DNA from: Niastella sp966211305
GTDB taxonomy: Bacteria > Bacteroidota > Bacteroidia > Chitinophagales > Chitinophagaceae
Reading direction: 5' to 3'
DNA length: 22,922 nucleotides
Assembly: GCA_966211305.1 (NCBI GenBank)
Contig: CBIHPC010000078.1
Location: forward strand, 1 to 22,922
Part shown: in pieces, positions 15,581 through 22,292 of the stretch
How positions within the stretch are numbered: the first letter of the stretch is position 1
Layout: each line of letters starts with the position of its first letter
Notes under the pieces: model-generated
Database searches by the model: none
The model's input: the letters and a program-made list of their open reading frames with translations, nothing else
Told to the model about the DNA's origin: nothing
Position numbers and translations under genes: made by a program

Positions 15581-16789
15581 ATGCGTCTGTTAAAATTAAA
15601 ACAATCGGGATATTTTAAGGGTGAAGCGATTTTGATCTGGCTGCTGTTAAGTGCTTACGCTGTACTTAATGTTAGCTGCAAAGGGAGGTCAGGAACGGTT
15701 GAGCCCGAATGGAAATCGTTAAAGCCAGATTACAGCGGCATTCGATTGGTTGCCACAGATACCCTGCATTTTCATCTTGAGCAGGATACCTACAACAAGA
15801 TCAAATCTTTTAATTATTTCATTTCAAAGAACGGAACCGCTCATATTGCATTTTACGATCGACTTTCTGAGTCTGTTTCAATTTATGATTTTGCTACACG
15901 AAAACTCGTCAAAAAGATGAGTTTGGAAAAAATAATAAAAGCAGGGCGATTCTATAAAACGTCGGTTTATGTAAAAAATTATGATAGTCTGTTTATTACG
16001 AATTTAGACAAACTTTACCTGCTTGACAGCGCCGGCAGAATAAAGTTTGTCAATACGTTCAATAGTATAGAATCCATGGCGTTTTATGAAAATCCGCTTC
16101 CGGTGATCATTAAAGACAATAAGACATTAATGGGTGTTCGGCCTTTTGTCAAAGAAAAGTCCATTTCGGCGGTGCGCGACTGGAGGATTATAGCTGCTTT
16201 CGATCTTGAAAAAGATGTATGCGATCTTCATTACTCTTTACCTGTTGTTTATACAAAAGGTTTGTATGGCCGGCGTTTTCTTGAATACAGTTATTGCTAC
16301 AATGACAGGAATAACTTTGTATTCAGTTTTCCGGCAGATTCCAATATTTACGAAACGAATTTAACTGACTATCATATTGGCTATTCTGGCAAAAGTAAAT
16401 TTCAAAGTGGCGCAATTGAACCTGTAAGTAGAAAAGCTTTGGAGAACGACGAAGGGGGTAAGGAATATACGTTACGCGACTCTTACGGCCCAATTTATTT
16501 TGATCCATACATGAAGCGATACCTGCGTATAGCCAAGCAGAAAGTCAGCCGGGTGGCATATGCAGCCAAAACCGGAAGCAGGAGGAGCAGTATTATTGTA
16601 TTCGACCGGCAATTAAAGATAATTGGTGAATTTATTTGCAATAATGATTTCATGTCTGATACAATATTCTTTACAGCTGATGGCTGCATTTATGCCAGAG
16701 TAAACCCAAAAGATGAAAGCGCCCTTCATTTTGTACAACTGGCATGGACAGGGGAACCTGATGAACCAATGCCGATTTCTAAAAAGTAA
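15581..16789 (+). CDS. DUF4221/beta-propeller-like lipoprotein
   Basis: A 402-aa protein with an N-terminal hydrophobic segment ending in NVSC (Cys33), a probable though imperfect lipobox. The body has repeated strand-turn-strand units typical of propellers (for example VSIYDFATRKLVKKM, LYLLDSAGRIKFV, IIVFDRQLKIIGEF) and a DSYGPIYFDPYMKRYLRIA segment that resembles the conserved core of DUF4221 lipoproteins. It is probably anchored at a membrane facing the periplasm or outside. Proteins of this sort often sit next to SusCD and TlpA genes in Bacteroidota with unknown function. It starts 50 nt after the peptide terminator and is followed 7 nt later by the CPAC lipoprotein, so it opens a new operon. 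A general six-bladed propeller protein is the alternative. Confidence 0.65.
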   Translation: MRLLKLKQSGYFKGEAILIWLLLSAYAVLNVSCKGRSGTVEPEWKSLKPDYSGIRLVATDTLHFHLEQDTYNKIKSFNYFISKNGTAHIAFYDRLSESVSIYDFATRKLVKKMSLEKIIKAGRFYKTSVYVKNYDSLFITNLDKLYLLDSAGRIKFVNTFNSIESMAFYENPLPVIIKDNKTLMGVRPFVKEKSISAVRDWRIIAAFDLEKDVCDLHYSLPVVYTKGLYGRRFLEYSYCYNDRNNFVFSFPADSNIYETNLTDYHIGYSGKSKFQSGAIEPVSRKALENDEGGKEYTLRDSYGPIYFDPYMKRYLRIAKQKVSRVAYAAKTGSRRSSIIVFDRQLKIIGEFICNNDFMSDTIFFTADGCIYARVNPKDESALHFVQLAWTGEPDEPMPISKK

Positions 16790-16796
16790 TATTATA

Positions 16797-17351
16797 ATGT
16801 TTAAATATTCTGTACTTGCAATAAATGTTTTTTTGCTGTTGTCCTGTAGCTGTTCAATGGATAGGGGGGCAAATAAACCCAATAGTACTGTACTCATTTC
16901 AGCGCCGGCAGAGCAAAGGTCTGTGTTTAATAACCTGGTTAACCTTACAGGCAATTATATCCCTGCAAATCAGTTGAACGACTCGCTGGCTTTCCTGGTG
17001 TTACCGGTTGAACTTAGCTGTCCCGCCTGCCGAAGGAAAGCCATTGATAGTATTGTGGCGCATCAGCACAATTTGCCAGATCGCCATTATATCATCATTT
17101 CAGGGTCGGAAGGTAGAAGGAATATGAAAGCGTACTTTAAAGAAGTGGATAAAGAAATGCCTGAGATGGAAGATCGTTTGTTTCTTGATACAACAAATAT
17201 GGCTTACAAGATGAAACTAGTAAGCGAAAATCCTGCGTTCTATTATGCATGCAGGCAGAATGCTTACAGAAAAGTATTGGCAGTTCCTGCAACCGTAAAA
17301 GACGATCTTTGCGAATTCTTTTCAGGTGCCTGCAATGTTAACCATAAATAA
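16797..17351 (+). CDS. Thioredoxin-like lipoprotein with CPAC motif
   Basis: A 184-aa protein. ATG 16797 is chosen because it gives a lipoprotein signal (VFLLLSC, Cys17) and lies 7 nt after the upstream stop; an earlier in-frame ATG at 16713 sits inside the previous gene. After a 50-residue linker, a strand (SLAFLVLPVEL) runs into SCPACRRKAIDSI, with Cys75 and Cys78 forming a CxxC at the start of a helix, the thioredoxin/DsbA arrangement. The rest fits a small thioredoxin fold with a weak cis-Pro region (VPATVKDD) and three additional Cys. It is likely a membrane-anchored dithiol protein in the periplasm. In this setting it could control the redox state of the two-cysteine peptide; that is inference. 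Confidence 0.6.
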   Translation: MFKYSVLAINVFLLLSCSCSMDRGANKPNSTVLISAPAEQRSVFNNLVNLTGNYIPANQLNDSLAFLVLPVELSCPACRRKAIDSIVAHQHNLPDRHYIIISGSEGRRNMKAYFKEVDKEMPEMEDRLFLDTTNMAYKMKLVSENPAFYYACRQNAYRKVLAVPATVKDDLCEFFSGACNVNHK

Positions 17352-17358
17352 TGATTTC

Positions 17359-18270
17359 ATGAGAAACGATATCAAAATAGCGATCAGTGTACCACGAACA
17401 AGGAAGACCAAATCACGTATTTTATTTAAATTGAAGCATGATTTCAGCAGCGAGGCCAGTGTTTACAGTAACCCGTCAAGGATTTTTGCCGTTTCCGACA
17501 TCGAAGGCAACTTCATGGCATTTTTAAAACTGCTGTTGTATAATAAGGTTATTGATAAATATCTCAGATGGATCTTCGGTGACGGTCATCTTGTTATCGC
17601 AGGCGATTGTTTCGACCGGGGAGAAGAGGTAATGGAATGCCTGTGGCTTATTTATTCGCTTGAAGAGAAAGCCCGTAAGGCCGGAGGATATGTGCATTTT
17701 GTGCTGGGTAACCATGAGATAATGAATATGAATGGCGACTGGCGGTATGTGCATCCTAAGTATGCACATTCTTCCGGTATTCCTTTTACAGCATTGTATA
17801 CGGGAAATAACGAACTTTGGCACTGGCTACGGACAAAAAATTTAGTGGAAAAGATAGGAGATGTGTTGTTTGTTCATGGAGGCATATCCCCGGACTTACT
17901 GAAATTGAAATTAACAATACCTGAAATTAATAACAAAGCGCGCCCGTATTATAACCGTGCCAGTCAGGTGTTTGAAGATCCTATGCTCAAAATGATCTTC
18001 AATAGTGCCCAGTCTCCATTTTGGTATAGGGGATATTACGATGTTGAAAATTCCATGCCGGAGGAAGTGATTGATGCAACGCTTGATCAGTTCGGTGTTA
18101 AAACGATAGTGACCGGCCACACTGTCGTAGATCGGGTTACTTCCTGTTTTAATGGTAAGGTAATTAATATCGATACTGACCATGGTGCAGGCAGATCTGA
18201 AGGTTTATTGATCAGAAAGGATAAATTTTACAGGGTTAAAGCCGGAGGAAAAAGAGAGCGTATAAAATAA
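17359..18270 (+). CDS. PPP-type metallophosphatase, apparently cytosolic
   Basis: A 303-aa single-domain phosphatase. ATG 17359 is preferred (7 nt after the upstream stop at 17351) over 17326, which overlaps that gene. There is no signal peptide; the N-terminus is basic. Metal and phosphate motifs are all present: SDIEGN (Asp47, Glu49), GDCFDRG (Asp83), GNHE (117-120), VHGG (His173) and GHT (His254). Glu49 replaces the His of the usual GDxHG motif, as in the fused paralogue upstream. It should remove phosphate from Ser/Thr (or Tyr) of proteins. It closely matches the C-terminal domain of the gene at 12294 (both contain LEEKARKAGGYVHF and GNHEIMNM). It is the last gene of its operon and runs head-on into the kinase-LanC gene, 11 nt away. 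Confidence 0.88.
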   Translation: MRNDIKIAISVPRTRKTKSRILFKLKHDFSSEASVYSNPSRIFAVSDIEGNFMAFLKLLLYNKVIDKYLRWIFGDGHLVIAGDCFDRGEEVMECLWLIYSLEEKARKAGGYVHFVLGNHEIMNMNGDWRYVHPKYAHSSGIPFTALYTGNNELWHWLRTKNLVEKIGDVLFVHGGISPDLLKLKLTIPEINNKARPYYNRASQVFEDPMLKMIFNSAQSPFWYRGYYDVENSMPEEVIDATLDQFGVKTIVTGHTVVDRVTSCFNGKVINIDTDHGAGRSEGLLIRKDKFYRVKAGGKRERIK

Positions 18271-18281
18271 TACGTCTGGTG

Positions 18282-20438
18282 TTATTGTAACAAGGGGAAA
18301 TCAATTTGATTATAATTACAGAATCGCAATAAGAAATGCAGTACGCCGCTATTGCCATTCATAAAGTTAGCTACAGGTTCACGCTCATGTTCTACCAGCC
18401 AGTAAACTCCATATTCGGGATGCTGCTTTTTCAGTTGCATTATTGTCTGCACCAGCCGGTCTGCCCTTTGGAACCAAAGGTCTTCTTTAAAAGCTTTATG
18501 TGCTTCCAGATAGACCTCTCCTAAACCGGCGAGGCCAAAACGCTGACCTATATTATTGTCAGAGAAGTTTTCCGGAATGCCTTTTAATGCAGCAATTGCG
18601 TATTTTTTGTAAGTAGCCGCACCGCTGTACTTGTATGCTTTAATAAAACAAAGGGCAATGCCGGCAGTACCATTGTGCATATCGTAACTTAATTCCTTAT
18701 CTTTAGATGTGCGCCATTGTCTTGTGCCATGACGGTTTAATGCTTTTTTAACTAGCCACTCGAGTCCCCGTTCAGCAGCATATATACTCCCTGCGTGATT
18801 AAATAGGTAGCCAAGCTCTAAAAGAAAGCAGATGATTCCAGCCGCTCCTTCCATATATCCTTTGGTTGTTTTTTTTATTCTCCGATTTGTGAATTGCTGC
18901 CTGTAATGGCCATTTGTCCAACTTCCATCCGGGTTCTGCTTTGCGATTAATAATTCTGCAAAAATTTCCAGTCTTTGTAATAGTGTCTCATCGGTAATAA
19001 AAGACTTACATGCCAGGTTTGCTAAGCCCTGGCCTGCTACCCCATTCGAAATGTTTTTTTCCTTCGACACTTTTTGTAAAAGGATATCCATCCATTCCAG
19101 GTAGTCTGTTGCCGGATCTATCAGGCCTTCTTTTATAGAACAGGCTAGGACAGCAGCGATCCCATCCGAACCGAAGTTAAGCCCTGCCTTTTTCTGTTCA
19201 ATGTGATCGATATATTTCTGTTTTATCAAATCAAGCCCTTTTTGAACAAACGGCATAGAGGGTGCAATGTCTAACCCCACCCGTTTAGCCTGTGATAAAA
19301 AGTAAATTACCCCACTTACTCCATGACTATAACTAGCATACCACATCTTACGGAGTTTGTGTTTGTCATCACCTGTACCCGTTTTCATATTATCCGAAAA
19401 CCACCCTTTGTCTGCATCAGCCAAGAGAGGGGTAGCGAGAGTTTGAATACCCTCCTGCACAGTTACCAGTATCTGTTCCCTTGTAAAGGGAACAGACCGA
19501 TTAGTTTCCCTTGAAGTTTTATTTTTTAGGTCTGCATTATACTGTTTGAGCTCCAGTAATATTTGTGTAGCGTTGGGCCTTAAGTTATCTTCCCGCCATA
19601 AACATTGTGTTACCAGGTCTGCTATTTTACGGTCAGGGATAAAAAATGAAATTTTTTTTGCTAATTCCGCTATTGGCTCTCCCGTCATTTTACCTGGCGA
19701 CACACCGCTCCACATTTGCAGCATAATAGCTCCCAATGCAAAAATGTCTTCTGCAGGTGTTGGGATCGAAATAGCTTCCTGCTGTTTCGACATATAACCA
19801 TAAGTGCCCAAAGCAAATGCCGGCGTTGGAAAGGTTTCTTTTATCGAGTAACACATTTCCATGTCAATCAATGCTACTTTGCCTCCGGGTGTGATCATGT
19901 AATTATTGGGAGTAGCATCACGATGCACAACCTGGTGCGCATGTAATGTTTCCAGTATCTTTGCTATTTGTATCAGGTAATCCAGAAATTTCATCCCCAG
20001 CTTTCCGCCGTTAATAATTGATTGTCTTAAGTCTTTTCTGTTTGACGCTATTATTTTCTGTAGAGCTTTTCCCCGCACATGTCCAATAACAAGATAATAG
20101 TTCCCTCTTTCCTCAAAATGTCCAAGCAACCTGGGCATAGGTATTTTGCCCTGCAAATCTTCATGTAATTGTTTTTGCCACCGGAGCCTGTCAATAATAT
20201 CCCGGCCATTCTTATCCTTAGTGTCACCATAGGAACCTTCTTTGATCACACAAAAACCAAAATCTGTAAGGCTCTTAATGTACAGACACTTTACGACGTC
20301 ATTCTTTTGGCTCTCTTTGTAACTTTTTACAATAATATAGTTGTAGCCTATTCTTTTGCCGGCTTTCTTTTCTACTTTTCCCTTAACCTCAGGTCCGGAG
20401 AGACTTTGCGTAATGCTTTCTGTTATTACTTGTTTCAT
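18282..20438 (-). CDS. Protein kinase-LanC-like fusion resembling class III LanKC without the lyase domain
   Basis: A 718-aa cytosolic protein. Residues about 30-300 are a Ser/Thr kinase: a beta-3 lysine in CVIKEG (Lys66) followed by the LanKC-style RL..Q..L spacing, catalytic loop VVHRDATPNN (Asp174, Asn179) and metal-binding IDME (Asp192, in place of DFG). Residues about 320-718 are a LanC-like alpha/alpha barrel with repeated G-x-x-G units: SHGVSG (371), GSDG (423), NGVAG (465), EGAAG (530), NGTAG (589), FGLAGLGEV (634) and NGNSG (694). The zinc-binding Cys/Cys-His are absent: the WCxG position reads MHNG (587-590) and the CHG position reads RFG (633-635). The roughly 200-residue N-terminal lyase of class III enzymes is missing. 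The likely job is to phosphorylate and perhaps cyclise a peptide. Two HTH genes precede it in the same unit. Confidence 0.88.
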   Translation of the reverse strand: MKQVITESITQSLSGPEVKGKVEKKAGKRIGYNYIIVKSYKESQKNDVVKCLYIKSLTDFGFCVIKEGSYGDTKDKNGRDIIDRLRWQKQLHEDLQGKIPMPRLLGHFEERGNYYLVIGHVRGKALQKIIASNRKDLRQSIINGGKLGMKFLDYLIQIAKILETLHAHQVVHRDATPNNYMITPGGKVALIDMEMCYSIKETFPTPAFALGTYGYMSKQQEAISIPTPAEDIFALGAIMLQMWSGVSPGKMTGEPIAELAKKISFFIPDRKIADLVTQCLWREDNLRPNATQILLELKQYNADLKNKTSRETNRSVPFTREQILVTVQEGIQTLATPLLADADKGWFSDNMKTGTGDDKHKLRKMWYASYSHGVSGVIYFLSQAKRVGLDIAPSMPFVQKGLDLIKQKYIDHIEQKKAGLNFGSDGIAAVLACSIKEGLIDPATDYLEWMDILLQKVSKEKNISNGVAGQGLANLACKSFITDETLLQRLEIFAELLIAKQNPDGSWTNGHYRQQFTNRRIKKTTKGYMEGAAGIICFLLELGYLFNHAGSIYAAERGLEWLVKKALNRHGTRQWRTSKDKELSYDMHNGTAGIALCFIKAYKYSGAATYKKYAIAALKGIPENFSDNNIGQRFGLAGLGEVYLEAHKAFKEDLWFQRADRLVQTIMQLKKQHPEYGVYWLVEHEREPVANFMNGNSGVLHFLLRFCNYNQIDFPLLQ

Positions 20439-20462
20439 AATGAAGTAAGATTGATATTCAGA

Positions 20463-20723
20463 TCAGAATTTTACAGTCGCCAATGCTTCTTTACGCTTAA
20501 AGTACATGGCTATTTTAAAGTAGCCTTCCTCATCGTAGTAGTAGCTTCCCCTGAACTGGTCAAACTTAATGGGGGCGCCTCTGTCTTTCATTTCATTCAA
20601 CAGGTTGTAAACACTTTTCCGGGATATTCCCAGCTTTTCTGCCAATTCCGTAGCAGTGCCTGTTCCCTTGATCCTGATGAGCTGATCGATCCGTTCAATT
20701 CGTTTAAATGATTCGTGTGTCAT
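20463..20723 (-). CDS. Small HTH protein, likely transcriptional regulator of the kinase-LanC unit
   Basis: An 86-aa protein starting at ATG 20723. Residues about 10-50 form a winged-helix/HTH_11-type domain (IDQLIRIKGTGTATELAEKL, then GISRKSVYNLLNEM), followed by a short beta-hairpin with GSYYYDEEGYF. It has no effector or WYL domain, so it may act as a minimal DNA-binding switch. Its stop lies 24 nt before the kinase-LanC start, and a paralogue lies 30 nt upstream, pointing to one transcript. Similar tiny HTH proteins accompany peptide-natural-product loci in Bacteroidota, to my recollection. The target is unknown. Confidence 0.8.
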   Translation of the reverse strand: MTHESFKRIERIDQLIRIKGTGTATELAEKLGISRKSVYNLLNEMKDRGAPIKFDQFRGSYYYDEEGYFKIAMYFKRKEALATVKF

Positions 20724-20753
20724 TTTTATGAATAATGGTTTAATGATTCTATA

Positions 20754-21089
20754 CTAATTGTTATGGGGCATCATTATCTTATTCATCTGTTGAATCAACT
20801 CCGTAATACTTACCATTGATAACTTCATCGTTTCTGGCCTGTTCCGCTTATATTGATCTTTTGTATTTGAATACGCACAGATAAATCTTCCCTCCGTTTC
20901 ATAGTAATAAGTTTTAGCCATTGCATTAAACGCGATGGGCGCGCCAAACTCCTTCATCAGATCCAGGTATTTGTAAACAGTCTTTTCAGAAACGCCAATC
21001 ACCTCTGCCAGTTCTTCTGCATTGCCGGTTTTGTGATCTCTGATCAGATTGTCTATATATTGAAGCCGTTTTATTATTTCGTTTAGCAT
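20754..21089 (-). CDS. Second small HTH protein, paralogue of its neighbour
   Basis: A 111-aa protein starting at ATG 21089. Its first 75 residues align by eye with the neighbouring HTH protein: IDNLIRDHKTGNAEELAEVI, then GVSEKTVYKYLDLM and TYYYETEGRFI. It carries an additional C-terminal tail of about 35 residues (LSMVSITELIQQMNKIMM) that looks helical and could mediate dimerisation. It is the first gene of the HTH-HTH-kinase/LanC unit. A single-copy shared 10-mer (21358-21367) with the peptide-gene operator candidate lies upstream. Confidence 0.78.
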   Translation of the reverse strand: MLNEIIKRLQYIDNLIRDHKTGNAEELAEVIGVSEKTVYKYLDLMKEFGAPIAFNAMAKTYYYETEGRFICAYSNTKDQYKRNRPETMKLSMVSITELIQQMNKIMMPHNN

Positions 21090-21357
21090 ATCAGTTTTCT
21101 GTTTGGTTAGCCAATGTTAGTTTATGAAATTATGATTCGATGCTGCAGTTTAACTTCAGTGCAATATTAAATCTGACACTATCCCACACAGGTGCCGGGG
21201 CATTCTACATCCCATTGGGTTAGATGTAAAAGAAATGTGAATAAGACGGCTAAAATTTATTAGCAGTGGTTGTTACAGTTTATTCTTTTACAAAATGCTG
21301 TATACACAATGCACTCTGAGTTGTCAATAGCTTACTTTGTAGTGTCAGTGCCAGTTA

Positions 21358-21367
21358 CATAAGTGTA
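21358..21367 (+). promoter_or_regulatory. CATAAGTGTA element shared with the peptide-gene upstream region
   Basis: The 10-mer matches the right arm of the inverted repeat at 14988-14997 read on the opposite strand; the left arm shares its first eight bases. It lies about 270 nt upstream of the first HTH gene. No partner arm is visible beside it, so it is at best a half-site. Confidence 0.25.
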
Positions 21368-21545
21368 TCTAAACAACTTCCGGTCACATCTTCAAATGAA
21401 ACCGGTTGTTGTTGATTGTGTTTTGGCTGTAAGTAATGCTTTGTTATGTGTAACGACGACGTGAATTGAAAGATATTTGGAAAAGAAGGTTTGCCTGAGG
21501 AAGAAATATTGGCGTAATCATCAATTATGAATATTGACAAAAGTC

Positions 21546-21575
21546 AAAAATCCGGAAGAGTACTTCCGGATTTTT
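21546..21575. terminator. Bidirectional hairpin terminator
   Basis: A perfect 13-bp stem (21546-21558 with 21563-21575; core ATCCGGAAG/CTTCCGGAT) and a 4-nt AGTA loop, with A-run on the left and T-run on the right. On the minus strand it would end the transcript of the H1-like HTH gene about 160 nt beyond that gene's stop, insulating the HTH/kinase-LanC unit. Confidence 0.85.
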
Positions 21576-21733
21576 CAATAATTTTTATGTCCCGGGTATA
21601 ATTATGTGCAACTTTGAGTTAAGCTAATAGATAAACCTAACCGATCGGAACGATGGCATCCTTCAAAAGCCCGGTAAAAAATGTGTTTAAAACGTCGTAA
21701 GGCGCCGTTTGCCACTAAAATCCGCTATAAACG

Positions 21734-22069
21734 TCAATTTAGCGAGGCCTCACTGAGGTTTTCCTTTACTTCCTCTTCGCCCAGATGTACATAATCGGCA
21801 AACTCTTTTATCGATACATAATCTTTCTTCTTACGCCCCAGTTCTTCGCGGATCGTTTGCAGGAGCCGCTGGGCCGTGCGTATGTTTATGCCCAGGATCT
21901 TAGTGATATCGTCTGTGTGGATCACCAGGCGTTGAATGGCTGGCTTGCCGTTAGCGGCGGCTTTTTTAGCAGTTTTTTTCTTCTTTACGGCGGCTTTCTT
22001 TTTTGGAGCGGTAGCCTTCTTTTTTACCTGAACGGTCTTCTTCGCAGCAATGCGTTTCTTTTTTGCCAT
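21734..22069 (-). CDS. HTH-like protein with a histone H1-like Lys/Ala-rich N-terminal tail
   Basis: The ATG at 22069 is chosen (111 aa); a TTG three codons earlier is possible. Residues 1-45 are almost entirely Lys, Ala, Pro and Val (for example PKKKAAVKKKKTAKKAAA), like the C-terminal tail of histone H1 and bacterial H1-like proteins. Residues about 48-105 are a compact helical domain (DDITKILGINIRTAQRLLQ, then YVSIKEFADYVHLGEEEV) seen in Bacteroidota small DNA-binding proteins without the tail. It probably binds DNA non-specifically through the tail, with specificity or oligomerisation from the domain. It stands alone, with a terminator about 160 nt downstream. Confidence 0.75.
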   Translation of the reverse strand: MAKKKRIAAKKTVQVKKKATAPKKKAAVKKKKTAKKAAANGKPAIQRLVIHTDDITKILGINIRTAQRLLQTIREELGRKKKDYVSIKEFADYVHLGEEEVKENLSEASLN

Positions 22070-22292
22070 GCTGTTCAAAACATTTAATGGTTAAGCCAAT
22101 AGTGGCAGTTTGGCTTACTAATCGGAGCATCGTGTTCTAAACTTCCAAAGCGGCTGCCCTGGAAGGTTGTTGTCTGAACGTGTAAATTAATTTGAATTTT
22201 GAATTCAGGCAAATAAATATACAGCTTCGGCCTTGCCCAAAGCTATATTCCTGAAAATGATGGATTGAAGTTTGAGGCGAATGTTATCCTGC

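Larger units (their letters stand above)
21090..21733. other. Non-coding stretch upstream of the HTH genes
   Basis: About 640 bases without a supportable gene. It contains the CATAAGTGTA 10-mer (21358-21367), a short frame on the + strand of 22 codons (21396-21464) and one of 61 codons on the minus strand (21355-21540), neither with family features, and a strong hairpin terminator (21546-21575). It should include the promoter of the HTH/kinase-LanC unit; no clear -33/-7 pair was found. Confidence 0.4.

Noticed and set aside
20169..20711. A 180-codon + strand frame opposite the kinase start and the HTH gene
   Set aside because: Hydrophobic-looking but spans two well-supported genes on the other strand and shows no recognisable domain.
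21396..21464. A 22-codon + strand frame with two Cys and a Thr-rich end, considered as a micro-peptide
   Set aside because: Too short to support, no ribosome binding site, and no conservation can be judged.
21355..21540. A 61-codon minus-strand frame upstream of the HTH genes, considered as a second precursor peptide
   Set aside because: It has one Cys, no leader-like or signal-like part and no repeat; cannot be told from chance.
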